NCBI GenBank assembly: GCA_023259115.1
Contig: JAHFQW010000001.1
Location: 17,929 to 81,928 of the forward strand
DNA: 64,000 bases
From: an archaeon
Lineage (GTDB): Archaea > Nanobdellota > Nanobdellia > Woesearchaeales > GW2011-AR9
Direction of reading: 5' to 3'
The position numbers and the translations under genes are program-made. Position 1 is the stretch's first letter. Each line of letters begins with the position of its first letter. This document shows positions 40,121 to 48,508 of the stretch, piece by piece. Under the pieces are notes generated by a model. It saw only the letters and a program-made list of their open reading frames with translations, ran no database searches and had not been told where the DNA came from.

Positions 40121-41683
40121 ATGACAGAGAAGACCACCCCTAGTGAAATTCCTACTAATATCTCTCATAATGCTCCTACTTCTTCTTCAGATGAGTTTGT
40201 GCAACGACCACAACGAGTAGGGCCGCCTGATGAGATTAAGCGTATTTCAGAGTGTGTGTGGGAGTTGCCCACTTCTTATAAATCAAGTATGAGGGTGCCC
40301 GCGAGAATTTATGCGACAGAGGGTATTATTAATGCGATGGATGCGGGTGTGTTTGATCAAGTGACAAATGTGGCGTCTTTGCCAGGCATTGTGAAGTATG
40401 CGTATTGTATGCCTGATGGGCACTGGGGATATGGTTTTCCTATTGGGGGAGTGGCGGCGTTTGATCCGGCAGTAGGAGGAGTTATTTCGCCAGGTGGTAT
40501 TGGGTTTGATGTGAATTGCGGCATGCGTCTTATTACAACGAATTTAATGATTGATGAAGTGAAGCCAAAGATTAAGCAATTGGTTGATGAGTTGTATAAA
40601 GCGGTGCCTGCGGGTGTTGGCTGCAAGGGATTTGTGAAGATTTCAAAAGAAGAATTTACCAATGTGATGGTTGAGGGGGCGCAGTGGTGTGTGAAGAACG
40701 GGTATGCCTGGCCGGAAGATATTGATCATATTGAGGATCGAGGGCGAATTACGTTTGCCAATCCGTTGAAGGTATCTGATAGGGCGGTTAAGCGAGGGTT
40801 TGATCAGTTGGGAACACTTGGTTCAGGAAATCATTATTTAGAGATTCAGGAAGTCAAAGAGGGGATGATTTTTGATCCTGATGTTGCTCGGGCGATGGGG
40901 ATTACCAAAGTTGGGCAGGTTGTGGTGATGGTGCATTGTGGTTCGCGGGGATTTGGTCACCAGATTGCGACAGATCATTTGAAGGTGTTTTTGGATGTGA
41001 TGCCTAAGTATGGTATTGCAGTGTTGGATAAAGAGTTGGCGTGTGCGCCTTTTAATTCTCCGGAAGGGCAGGATTATTATGGTGCAATGGCCTGTGCGGC
41101 AAATATGGCGTTTGCAAATAGGCAAGTGATTACACAGCGGATTCGAGATGTGTTTGCGCATGTGTTTGGTCGGAGTGCGAGAGAGATGGAGATGAATTTG
41201 GTGTATGATGTGGCGCATAATATTGCGAAAGTTGAGAAGTATAAGATTGATGGGGTTGAGAAAGAGTTAGTGGTGCATCGCAAGGGTTCGACACGGGCGT
41301 TTGGTCCGTCACGTACAGCGGATTTGCCTGCGGTGTTTGCGGCAAAAGGCATTGGGCAACCAGTCATCTTAGGGGGCTCGATGGAAACAGGTTCGTATCT
41401 TTTAGTTGGGGTGGATGGGAGTGAGGAGACGTTTTGTTCCACAGCGCATGGGGCCGGGAGAACGATGAGTCGGGCACAAGCGAAGCGAGAAGTGCATGGG
41501 CGTGAGTTGCAGAAAGATATGGAAAAGCGAGGGATTTATGTTCATGCGGTTACGATGGATGGATTGGCTGAGGAAGCGGGAAGAGCGTATAAAGATGTGG
41601 ATGATGTGGTTATGGCGCTGGAGAGAGCAGGGATTACGAAGCGAGTTGTGGCGTTGAAACCAATTGGGAATGTGAAAGGGTAG
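40121..41683 (+). CDS. rtcB: RNA ligase RtcB (tRNA-splicing ligase)
   Basis: About 520 aa, no intein. KYAYCMPDGHWGYGFPIGGVAAF, then GGVISPGGIGFDVNCGMRLI (Mn-binding Asp and Cys), LGTLGSGNHYLEIQEV, VVMVHCGSRGFGHQIATDHL and GAGRTMSRAQAKREV (His-guanylate region before it, VYDVAHNIAKVEKY) are intact. It joins tRNA halves with 2',3'-cyclic phosphate ends using GTP and Mn2+, consistent with the intron-containing tRNAs at 5.2-5.5 kb. The start at 40121 (MTEKTTPSEI) fits a TATA centred about 27 bases upstream; ATG 40103 lies too close to it. The first 45 residues are a Ser/Thr-rich extension. Confidence 0.96.
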   Translation: MTEKTTPSEIPTNISHNAPTSSSDEFVQRPQRVGPPDEIKRISECVWELPTSYKSSMRVPARIYATEGIINAMDAGVFDQVTNVASLPGIVKYAYCMPDGHWGYGFPIGGVAAFDPAVGGVISPGGIGFDVNCGMRLITTNLMIDEVKPKIKQLVDELYKAVPAGVGCKGFVKISKEEFTNVMVEGAQWCVKNGYAWPEDIDHIEDRGRITFANPLKVSDRAVKRGFDQLGTLGSGNHYLEIQEVKEGMIFDPDVARAMGITKVGQVVVMVHCGSRGFGHQIATDHLKVFLDVMPKYGIAVLDKELACAPFNSPEGQDYYGAMACAANMAFANRQVITQRIRDVFAHVFGRSAREMEMNLVYDVAHNIAKVEKYKIDGVEKELVVHRKGSTRAFGPSRTADLPAVFAAKGIGQPVILGGSMETGSYLLVGVDGSEETFCSTAHGAGRTMSRAQAKREVHGRELQKDMEKRGIYVHAVTMDGLAEEAGRAYKDVDDVVMALERAGITKRVVALKPIGNVKG

Positions 41684-41845
41684 ATAAGATAGGTGTTTTT
41701 AATTTCTGTACTTGAGTTGGAGAATCTGTTTGGTGCAGTCGTTAGATTTAAATAGGTGATGGTTCTACTTTGGGGTTAGTTATGTTATTAGGGGATATTG
41801 TTTTAAGATTGTTATTTAATAATTGATTATAAAAAAGGTGGGATA

Positions 41846-42553
41846 ATGAAATATAAATTTATGATGTTGAGTGTGTTGATATTGTTCTTGTTAGTTGGTT
41901 GTGCAGAGCAGAAAGCGGTAAGTTCAAGTGATGCTGGGGTGGCGGCAGAGAAGAGTTCGGTGGTAGTTGCAAAAGATGTTTCTACTAATCAGAATGTGCA
42001 AGGAGCTGGTGTGAGTAATACGGCGAGTACAAAGCCTCAAGAAGCTTCTGCTGCGGTTGGTGTAAAAACAGAGGAGGTGAATTCCAAGAGTAGTACGGCG
42101 AGTGGTGTTTGCAAAGTGGGTTGGAAGTGTATTAGTTCAACTTCTCGGGCATATCAGCATGAGGATTGCAGCTGGTCAGATAAAGCGAAGTGTACGTTGA
42201 GTTGTGTTCCTGATACGGGGCAGTGTAAGGCGGCGCAAAAATGTACGTCAGGATTTAAATGTCGCACAGAGGAGATTCGAGGCTACCAAGATGAAGGATG
42301 CGGCTGGACAAAGGAGACGACGTGTGATTTAGGATGTGCTAATGGGGATTGCAAAGTGCAGGTTGTGCAAACTGCTTTTGGGAGTTCTACGGTTTCTGCA
42401 GATGATCCTTATGCGGTTCAAAATAAGACGTCTGGTTGTGGGGCAGGGTATAAATGTGTCAGCAGTGAATATAAAGCATATCAGATGTCTGATTGTTTTG
42501 TGCAGGCGAAAACGTTTTGCGCAAATGGCTGTGTGGCAGGGCAATGCTCATAG
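41846..42553 (+). CDS. Lipoprotein with three Cys-rich repeats
   Basis: 235 aa. MKYKFMMLSVLILFLLVGCA is a signal with lipobox LVGC. After a Ser/Ala/Val-rich linker come three repeats of about 45 residues with the pattern C-x3-G-x-KC-x7-YQ-x3-C-x3-K-x2-C-x3-C-x5-C (for example GWKCISSTSRAYQHEDCSW and GYKCVSSEYKAYQMSDC), likely disulfide-stabilised and outside the membrane. A related unit ends the lipoprotein at 44840. Function unknown; adhesion or binding is a guess. GATTATAAAAAAGG and AGGTGGG precede the ATG. Confidence 0.75.
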   Translation: MKYKFMMLSVLILFLLVGCAEQKAVSSSDAGVAAEKSSVVVAKDVSTNQNVQGAGVSNTASTKPQEASAAVGVKTEEVNSKSSTASGVCKVGWKCISSTSRAYQHEDCSWSDKAKCTLSCVPDTGQCKAAQKCTSGFKCRTEEIRGYQDEGCGWTKETTCDLGCANGDCKVQVVQTAFGSSTVSADDPYAVQNKTSGCGAGYKCVSSEYKAYQMSDCFVQAKTFCANGCVAGQCS

Positions 42554-42635
42554 AAAGGTTTTAATAGTTGTTTTTATTATACCTTTTAGATATGTATTAA
42601 TATATTATTGGGTCTATAATATTGGTATTGTGGGG

Positions 42636-42677
42636 TTTGAATAATAGAATAATAGATTGAATATAGGGTTATTCAAA
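42636..42677. repeat. TTTGAATAA/TTATTCAAA hairpin
   Basis: TTTGAATAA and TTATTCAAA pair across about 24 bases ending ATATAGGG. The words match hairpins at 20298 and 37284. It sits between the lipoprotein gene and the next gene; the preceding AAAGG..CCTTT with T runs (42554-42588) probably terminates the lipoprotein mRNA. Confidence 0.4.
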
Positions 42678-42743
42678 GTCTTTTATTAATATTCATTTGA
42701 TACAGTTGGTTATGGGGATAAAATGAGTGATGAGGTATATACA

Positions 42744-43736
42744 ATGAAAAAAATAATTTCGATGGTGTTGATGTTTAGTCTGCTTTTGCTGAGTGCTTTT
42801 GCGCTGCAGGAAAATGCGGTTTCTCTGAGTACGCACGTGAGTGATATTAAAGCGCAAGTGGTAGGTAAAGAATTAGCAGGTGCACCTGGGAGTTTATTTG
42901 GTAATGAACGAATTAATGTGCATGTGGCGCTGGATAGTGGCAAAGAGCATGTTGTAGGTGTTGTGACAAAAAATAAGAAAGTGGAGTTGATTGATGAGAA
43001 AGAGTTAGATAATCCTACGTTGAATGTGTATACCTCTGAGAGTGTAATTCGAACGATAGTTGTATCGCATGATCAGTTGGGAGCGTTACAGCAAGCATTA
43101 CAAGATAAAACAATTACCTATACTGCGGTTGGTTTCTTTAATAAGATTAAGTTTTCGTTTGTGTCATTGTTTGCAAAGTTTGGTAAAAAAGGAATTGCGA
43201 ATGAAAAGACGGTTGTGCCTGATGCGAAACCGGCAATAAAAGTGGATGAGAAAATGGATGTGGCAGAAAAAGCAAAAGTTGAGACTGTGGTTAAAGTTCA
43301 ACAGAAAGGATCAGGAGCAGCAGACACAACGGGGCAAATAAGTCCTACTGGTGCAGTTGTTACTAATTCAGCCGGTGCTCGTGTTGATACCGAAAAGCCA
43401 ACAATGACAAAGTTGAGAGAAGCAACAGAAGTAAGTGTGCCGCTACAAGAGAAGGAGAATGAGGTGGTGCATGAGATTTTGATTACCAAATCAGCATTTG
43501 ATCCTAATTCGGTAACGGTGCATGTTGGAGATATTGTGGAGTGGAAGAATGTGCGTGATGCAAAAGATCGTTTGAATAAGGCGATGGTGGTTGGTGGGCA
43601 GCAGTGTTATCATATTAAGAGTAAGATTTTGGCATCGGGTGAGATGTATCGATGGAAGGCAGATAGGCCTGAGACATGTACGATTGTGGAAGGTATCTCT
43701 GCTGTACAAATTAGTACATTAGTGGTTGAAAAATAA
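42744..43736 (+). CDS. Secreted protein with C-terminal cupredoxin-like domain
   Basis: About 330 aa. MKKIISMVLMFSLLLLSAFA is a signal peptide. A first domain (to about residue 140) ends in an amphipathic FFNKIKFSFVSLFAKFGKKG; a Lys/Val/Thr-rich linker follows; the last 90 residues, SAFDPNSVTVHVGDIVEWKN then MVVGGQQCYHIKSKILASG, EMYRWKADRPETCTIVEGI, have cupredoxin strand order, but the usual second His and Met ligands are not evident, so copper binding is doubtful. ATG 42744 follows GAGGT by 7 bases and is preferred to 42723. Confidence 0.66.
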   Translation: MKKIISMVLMFSLLLLSAFALQENAVSLSTHVSDIKAQVVGKELAGAPGSLFGNERINVHVALDSGKEHVVGVVTKNKKVELIDEKELDNPTLNVYTSESVIRTIVVSHDQLGALQQALQDKTITYTAVGFFNKIKFSFVSLFAKFGKKGIANEKTVVPDAKPAIKVDEKMDVAEKAKVETVVKVQQKGSGAADTTGQISPTGAVVTNSAGARVDTEKPTMTKLREATEVSVPLQEKENEVVHEILITKSAFDPNSVTVHVGDIVEWKNVRDAKDRLNKAMVVGGQQCYHIKSKILASGEMYRWKADRPETCTIVEGISAVQISTLVVEK

Positions 43737-43829
43737 ACAACTTTAAAGTTATTTTTTTTATTTTAATTTAGTTTGTGAATGAGTGTTTGATTAGTTTAAA
43801 CGTGTGGTTGGTATAAGAGGTGTGGATGT

Positions 43830-44843
43830 TTGAATATTGCGTTTTTTGATATTGAGGCGTGGGAGAAGAAAGTACTGGTGACAGAGTTTTCTAGAGATAA
43901 GTTACTTTTTTTTTCTAGTGGCGTTACAAGTGCGGTTGCGGCAAAACAATGTTCGCAGGTTGAGGTGTTATCTGCGTTTGTGCATACGCCGCTTTCTGCT
44001 AAAATATTAGCACATTTTCCTAAACTGAAAATGATTGCAAGCCGAGGAACGGGATTTGATCATATTGATTTGGCCTATTGCCAGAAAAGAGAGATTATGG
44101 TTTGTAATGTGCCTACGTATGGTGAGAATACGGTGGCGGAGCATGCGTTTGCGTTGATATTGTCGTTGAGTCATAGGATAGTTGAGTCGGTGGAGCGAAC
44201 ACGAGCAGGGAGTTTTGTGTATTCGGGTTTACGTGGGTTTGATTTGAAAGGAAAGACAATAGGGGTTGTTGGCGGGGGGAATATTGGGCAGCATGTTGTG
44301 CAAATTGCTCGAGGATTTGGGATGGATGTGCTGGTGTTTGATTTGAAACAAGATAAACTGTTGGCTCGTAAGTTGGGATTTAGATATGCCGGAATGGAGG
44401 AGTTGCTGCGGGATGCGGATATTGTAACATTACATGTGCCGTATAATAAATACACTCATCATTTGATGGATCGCAAGAAGTTTGGATTGATGAAACGAGG
44501 AGCGTATTTGATTAATACGTCACGAGGAGCGATTGTTGAGACAGATGCGTTAGTTCATGCGTTGAAATCTCATCGCTTGGCGGGAGCTGGATTGGATGTG
44601 CTTGAAGAAGAGGATGAATTGAATCGGGATTTAAGTTTAGCGGGTAAGAGGGGAGTGAGGGTTGAGGAGTTAAAAGTGTTACTTGAGGATCATGCGTTAC
44701 TTGAGATGCCAAATGTGTTGATTACGCCGCATAATGCGTTTAATACGCAGGAAGCGCTTATGCGGATTTTGAATGTGACAATTGAGAATATTCATGCGTT
44801 TGAGAGGGGGAAGAGAGTGAATGTGGTTGAGGTAAAAAAATGA
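43830..44843 (+). CDS. D-isomer-specific 2-hydroxyacid dehydrogenase, TTG start
   Basis: 337 aa. MIASRGTGFDHIDLAYCQKR, VPTYGENTVAEHAFALILSL, the NAD loop GKTIGVVGGGNIGQHVVQIA with D at VFDLKQD, LINTSRGAIVETDALVHAL, GAGLDVLEEEDELN and VLITPHNAFNT are intact; catalytic Arg, Glu and His positions are filled. The closest pattern is D-lactate dehydrogenase, reducing pyruvate-like acids with NADH. The start codon is TTG, 7 bases after GAGGTG, with GTTTAAACG as TATA. It overlaps the next gene by ATGA. Confidence 0.88.
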   Translation: MNIAFFDIEAWEKKVLVTEFSRDKLLFFSSGVTSAVAAKQCSQVEVLSAFVHTPLSAKILAHFPKLKMIASRGTGFDHIDLAYCQKREIMVCNVPTYGENTVAEHAFALILSLSHRIVESVERTRAGSFVYSGLRGFDLKGKTIGVVGGGNIGQHVVQIARGFGMDVLVFDLKQDKLLARKLGFRYAGMEELLRDADIVTLHVPYNKYTHHLMDRKKFGLMKRGAYLINTSRGAIVETDALVHALKSHRLAGAGLDVLEEEDELNRDLSLAGKRGVRVEELKVLLEDHALLEMPNVLITPHNAFNTQEALMRILNVTIENIHAFERGKRVNVVEVKK

Positions 44844-45403
44844 GAAGAATGGTAGGTGTATTTTTTTTGGTGTTGTTGTGTGTTTTGATATTTTTGTTTG
44901 GTTGTGTTAGGTCTGAAAAAGTAAGTGAGGGTGCCGATGTAGTGAGACATGTGCAACTTCCCATCCAACCGGTTATTCAGCAACCTACAAAAGTTGAGAG
45001 TGAACTACCTCCTGTGTTTGAACCGGCTCAAGAGGTTGTAGTAATTAAGAATGAAACGGCTGCTGAGAACAAGATAGTTGTTGAACGTAAAAATGTGACT
45101 GTGCTCTCTGTAAATGTTACGAGTAGTATAGTTCCATTATCGCAAGTTCCAAAAGTGAGTACAAATCATGTGCCGGTGGAAGTTGGTTGTACTGGACCTG
45201 CGGGAAATGATGTGTATGTTCGTGAAACGGTTGTTCGAACATATGATGATGGAGGTGTTGTGAATTTTACGGATCAATGCAAGGGAGCTGATTACTTGTA
45301 TTATTATCAATGTTCGATTGCAGAGAAAGCTCGTTCTGTTTCTTGCAAGTATGTGGCAGGCAAAGGGGCGGTGTGTAGAGAGGGGGCATGTGTGAAGAGT
45401 TAA
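44840..45403 (+). CDS. Lipoprotein with Cys-rich C-terminal domain
   Basis: 187 aa. A hydrophobic start with lipobox (VLIFLFGCV) leads into a Pro/Val/Glu-rich linker (about 30-115) and a C-terminal domain with six Cys (VGCTGPAGNDVYVRETVVRT, DQCKGADYLYYYQCS, VSCKYVAGKGAVCREGACVK). It is a surface lipoprotein of unknown function, similar in plan to the one at 41846. It starts inside the stop of the dehydrogenase gene (ATGA), so the two are translated together, which does not by itself imply a common pathway. Confidence 0.68.
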   Translation: MRRMVGVFFLVLLCVLIFLFGCVRSEKVSEGADVVRHVQLPIQPVIQQPTKVESELPPVFEPAQEVVVIKNETAAENKIVVERKNVTVLSVNVTSSIVPLSQVPKVSTNHVPVEVGCTGPAGNDVYVRETVVRTYDDGGVVNFTDQCKGADYLYYYQCSIAEKARSVSCKYVAGKGAVCREGACVKS

Positions 45404-45457
45404 TTCTTTTTCTTTTTTTCCTCACATTTTATATACTAGTATTCTTTCTCTTTTTGT

Positions 45458-46366
45458 ATGAATGGGGGTACTAAGATTGGCAGAATTGCGGGTATTGATA
45501 TTCGTTTGCATCTGTCGTGGTGGTTTATACTGGTTCTTCTGAGCTGGAGCTTGGCGACAAGTTATTTCCCGCTGCAATTTAAAGGGTATTCTGTGGGATG
45601 GTATTGGGTGATGGGGGTTATTGCGGCGGTGTTATTGTTTGTGTCGGTGTTGTTGCATGAGCTGAGTCATTCTTTTGTGGCAAGGTGGAAGAATATTGAG
45701 GTTACGAGTATTACGTTGTTCTTTTTTGGCGGGGTTGCAGGGATTACCAAAGAGGATATGAAACCGCAAGATGAGTTTATGATGGCGATTGCGGGGCCGT
45801 TGTTTTCACTTTTCTTAGGGGGATTGTGTTATGTGATGTTTAAGTTTGTTGTCGTGGGTATTTGGCTGCCGATTTTTTCATATTTGTACCAGTTAAATAT
45901 TACGCTTGCGGTGTTTAATTTACTTCCCGCGTTTCCACTTGATGGGGGAAGAGCGTTTCGGGCAGTATTGTATGGGTATATGAAAGATTTGAGTAAAGCG
46001 ACAAAATGGGCAGCGATAGTGAGCAGAGGCTTTGCAATGCTGATGATGGTGCTGGGAGTTGTGAGTTTATTTATTGATTCGGGCAGTGGGGTGTGGTTTA
46101 TTTTACTGGGTGGGTTTTTGTATTTTTTGGCAGGTGTGAGTTATGAGCAGGTTCTAATGCGCCAGACAATGATGAAGTATTGGGTGCGAGAGGTGATGAG
46201 TGAGTTACGTGTGGTTGATCCAACTATGACTTTTTTTGATTTTTTTTCCCAGTATGGGTATATGGGGAGGAGATATTTTATGTTTGTGATGAGAAGTTTC
46301 GCGGGGTTTTGGATATGCGTTTTGTGCAACCAATGTCAATATCAATGCAGCAGGTGGTTTTGTTAA
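45458..46366 (+). CDS. Site-2 protease (M50 family), interrupted by a frameshift
   Basis: 302 aa as read. VLLHELSHSFVARW (HExxH inside a membrane helix) and VFNLLPAFPLDGGRAFRAVLYG (LDGGR with the third ligand) define a rhomboid-unrelated intramembrane zinc protease of the S2P/YdcA archaeal type with about six membrane segments. It cuts membrane-bound regulators. A CBS domain begins at VREVMSELRVVDPTMTFFDF, but after about base 46290 the frame changes and the sequence degenerates (SFAGFWICVLCNQCQYQC), while the next frame continues the CBS domain. TTTTATATAC is centred 26 bases before the ATG: leaderless. Confidence 0.85.
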   Translation: MNGGTKIGRIAGIDIRLHLSWWFILVLLSWSLATSYFPLQFKGYSVGWYWVMGVIAAVLLFVSVLLHELSHSFVARWKNIEVTSITLFFFGGVAGITKEDMKPQDEFMMAIAGPLFSLFLGGLCYVMFKFVVVGIWLPIFSYLYQLNITLAVFNLLPAFPLDGGRAFRAVLYGYMKDLSKATKWAAIVSRGFAMLMMVLGVVSLFIDSGSGVWFILLGGFLYFLAGVSYEQVLMRQTMMKYWVREVMSELRVVDPTMTFFDFFSQYGYMGRRYFMFVMRSFAGFWICVLCNQCQYQCSRWFC

Positions 46367-46665
46367 GTCAGGTGGCGATGTCACTAGATGAGTTGAGAAG
46401 TATTGGTTTAAATGATACGGCGTATGAGGCGTTGCAGATGTTATTAAGCCAGAGAGGCGATGTTCTGGTTGTGAAAGAGAGAGGTGAGGTTTTGGGGTTT
46501 GTGATTCGGCGCAGATTAATGGAGAGTGTGGAGCTAGAACTAAAGTTTGGGGTGAGTGGAATTAATGGAACTGAGGATGGTTTGAATGAGAGAGAGATAG
46601 GAAAAATGAATGGGTTGAAACAAAAGAAGAAGAATGCAAAGAAGAAAAAAGTGGTTGGTCGTTAA
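46291..46665 (+). pseudogene. CBS-domain continuation of the site-2 protease (other frame)
   Basis: In the frame one base behind the protease frame, bases from about 46291 read DEKFRGVLDMRFVQPMSIS, then DELRSIGLNDTAYEALQMLL and GDVLVVKERGEVLGFVIRRR: the rest of the first CBS motif and a second CBS unit, ending in a Lys-rich tail. Restoring one base near 46290 would give one protein of about 402 aa. A base missing in the genome or in the assembly is more likely than programmed shifting, because no slippery heptamer stands at the junction. Confidence 0.7.
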
Positions 46666-46808
46666 TTTTTCCAGTGTTTCTGTTTTTGGTGTTTTGTTTT
46701 GATATATTGCAGATAGTTGAACTCATCGTTGTCTAGGGTGTTTAGGTGGTGTTGATATTCTGGTTGGTTTTGGATGGGTTTTATTTCGCTTGGTTTTAGG
46801 GTTGTCAT
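46662..46808 (-). CDS. 48-aa small basic protein
   Basis: A short minus-strand frame, MTTLKPSEIKPIQNQPEYQH, ending DNDEFNYLQYIKTKHQKQKH, WKN. It has a clear ribosome-binding site (GAGGTGA, 7 bases before the ATG) and a TATA box (GGTATTTATAAC, about 46852-46862) upstream, so I regard it as real. No known family; His/Lys/Gln-rich. It is convergent with the CBS fragment and overlaps its stop codon by four bases. Confidence 0.6.
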   Translation of the reverse strand: MTTLKPSEIKPIQNQPEYQHHLNTLDNDEFNYLQYIKTKHQKQKHWKN

Positions 46809-46943
46809 ATTGTTTCACCTCAGGTTTTTGATGGTTTTATGGTAGAAGATGAGTTATAAATACCCTGTGAAGAGTGTTTCGATAGTTGACTTCTTGAGAG
46901 GCAATCCACAAGTTTTTTAAATAGTGTTTTTATTATATCTATT

Positions 46944-47648
46944 ATGGAGCTTGCAACTATTTGGCATTTATTGTATGGGAAAGATGTGTTTATGGATATT
47001 GTGGGAGTGATTGTTTTGACGCTTATTGGGGTTTTTGCGTTTAAATGTTATCGATTGGATGCAAAAAATAAGAAGTATATGTATTTTGCGTTAGCGTTTT
47101 TTGTTCTGGCAACAGGATTTTTCTTTAAGATTTTAACGAATTTTACGCTCTATTATACGGCGGTTAAAACACAACAGGTGGGGGTGTATATGCTAACATA
47201 TCAGGAAGTGAAGCAGTCGGATGTATTATTTGATGTAGGGCTTTTGGTGTATCGGTTGTTAACGTTACTTGGCTTGTATTGGCTGTATGTGTTGTATTAT
47301 CCCAAACAGGAGAAGTTTGCGATGTTTTTGCAGGTGTGTTTTATTTTAGCGGTGAGTTATTTTTTACGCCAGTCGTATCATATCATTTTTCACTTTATTT
47401 CGTTGTTGTTTTTGGGATTGATTACATGGCATTATTATAAAATATATTGTAAAACAAAAGATTGTTTAGGGAAATATTTGCTGATGAGTTTTGTTGTACT
47501 TGCGTTGAGTCAGTTGTTGCTGATGTTATTTGTAATTCATCCGTTCTTTTATCAAGCGGGGGAAATTGTGCAGTTGATTGGGTATGTAGGGCTTGCGGCG
47601 ACATTTTTTATGGTGCGACGATATGGGAAGAAAGCGTTCAAGAACTGA
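46944..47648 (+). CDS. Seven-helix membrane protein, unknown
   Basis: 234 aa with about seven hydrophobic segments (residues 15-37, 45-65, 92-115, 125-142, 146-165, 178-200, 203-225), few polar residues and short loops. This layout resembles the 7TM sensor modules of archaeal signalling proteins, but no kinase domain follows. TTTTTTAAATAG is centred about 25 bases before the ATG (leaderless). The following winged-helix gene starts inside its 3' end, so it may sense a signal for that regulator. Confidence 0.62.
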   Translation: MELATIWHLLYGKDVFMDIVGVIVLTLIGVFAFKCYRLDAKNKKYMYFALAFFVLATGFFFKILTNFTLYYTAVKTQQVGVYMLTYQEVKQSDVLFDVGLLVYRLLTLLGLYWLYVLYYPKQEKFAMFLQVCFILAVSYFLRQSYHIIFHFISLLFLGLITWHYYKIYCKTKDCLGKYLLMSFVVLALSQLLLMLFVIHPFFYQAGEIVQLIGYVGLAATFFMVRRYGKKAFKN

Positions 47649-47895
47649 TATTATTGGAGATATGCTGGATGTAATTCAGACAAAGCATGGCTCTATTAAA
47701 CAGACGCATCTGATGTATAAGTCTAATTTGTCGTATGGGCAATTGACTTCTTATCTTGAGGAGCTGGTGGATAAGCATTTTGTGGAGAAGATGGATAGAG
47801 GAAGTAATGTGTATGTAATTATTACGGATAAAGGTTCAGAGTTCTTAGAGAAGTTTCGGGAAATGAAGCAGTTCGAGAAGACGTTTGGGTTGTGA
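47623..47895 (+). CDS. Winged-helix transcription regulator
   Basis: About 90 aa from ATG 47623. RTDIIGDMLDVIQTKHGSIK, then TLMYKSNLSYGQLTSYLEEL-like sequence and VDKHFVEKMDRGSNVYVIIT, then DKGSEFLEKFREM: three helices and a wing, as in the archaeal HTH_45/PadR-like single-domain regulators. It binds DNA as a dimer; targets unknown. The start overlaps the last 26 bases of the membrane-protein gene, so translation is coupled to it. An upstream in-frame start at 47593 is less likely. Confidence 0.75.
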   Translation: MGRKRSRTDIIGDMLDVIQTKHGSIKQTHLMYKSNLSYGQLTSYLEELVDKHFVEKMDRGSNVYVIITDKGSEFLEKFREMKQFEKTFGL

Positions 47896-48023
47896 TGGTG
47901 GGTTTATTTTGTTATAAATTTTACACTCTTTTTATGTTTGAATTCTTTATCTCCTGTGACAAATTTTATGCCGTGAGTGAGTAGATATAACCAATGCAAT
48001 CAAAGAATGAGAGATTTTGTGAT

Positions 48024-48290
48024 TTATTTTGGAACGAGTATTTCTGCGAGATCGGCTAAACGGTTTGCTTCCGTATTGATAATGCTATACATGCGTTGAT
48101 GGTAGAGTTGTAGATTTTGAAGAGTGGTGGTAATTTCATCAAGATTGGCGCATTGTTTCTGATATTTTTTCCAATTTTCTTCTGCGCCTTTAGCTGTTGC
48201 TTCGAGATGTAGTCGTTTTGCTATTTCTTGCGATGTGGCGTAGAAGGGGCTCTCTTTCTCATTTGTTTCTGAGATAACTTTGTTGGTCAA
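48024..48290 (-). CDS. 88-aa hypothetical protein with TTG start (possible frameshifted tail of the 48435 ORF)
   Basis: Unrecognised helical protein (SPFYATSQEIAKRLHLEATA, EENWKKYQKQCANLDEITTT, NTEANRLADLAEILVPK). Its only early start is TTG at 48290, inside the preceding 58-aa ORF. Because that ORF has the only clear promoter, either the two are overlapping coupled genes or they are one gene of about 140 aa with a frameshift near 48265-48290. I cannot tell which from the sequence. Confidence 0.45.
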   Translation of the reverse strand: MTNKVISETNEKESPFYATSQEIAKRLHLEATAKGAEENWKKYQKQCANLDEITTTLQNLQLYHQRMYSIINTEANRLADLAEILVPK

Positions 48291-48435
48291 TTTTATATAA
48301 ATCAGCTTGAAGTTGGGGAATTCTATCGATTCCTTCGGACCATCCTTTAAATCCTAATTCTTTTAAACGAGGTGCCCACGTATTGTAAGGGATAGTAGCT
48401 GGGGTGTATTGTGTATCTTGGTTCTGTTTTGGCAT
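48259..48435 (-). CDS. 58-aa ORF with promoter, overlapping the 88-aa ORF
   Basis: The frame MPKQNQDTQYTPATIPYNTW then APRLKELGFKGWSEGIDRIP ends at TGA 48261-48259. CATTTAAAACATCC lies about 27 bases before the ATG, as in other leaderless genes here. It overlaps the TTG-start ORF by 32 bases in another frame. No family is recognised. The 70 bases to the right of it (48436-48508) hold only this promoter. Confidence 0.45.
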   Translation of the reverse strand: MPKQNQDTQYTPATIPYNTWAPRLKELGFKGWSEGIDRIPQLQADLYKIDQQSYLRNK

Positions 48436-48508
48436 ATTGTGTTTTTTTGTGTTGGATGTTTTAAATGTTTTGGTTTATTTTTGAGGAGTGTTACTTTTTA
48501 AAATCATG

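Noticed and set aside
40838-41442. Several minus-strand ORFs over rtcB
   Set aside because: Shadows of an unmistakable RtcB coding sequence; Pro/Thr/His-rich nonsense typical of antisense frames.
40121-41683. Intein in RtcB (common in archaea)
   Set aside because: The RtcB motifs are contiguous and length is normal.
46231-46300. Programmed -1 frameshift at the T7/T8 runs in the site-2 protease gene
   Set aside because: Protein similarity stays in the original frame through both T runs; the change occurs about 45 bases later, where there is no slippery heptamer.
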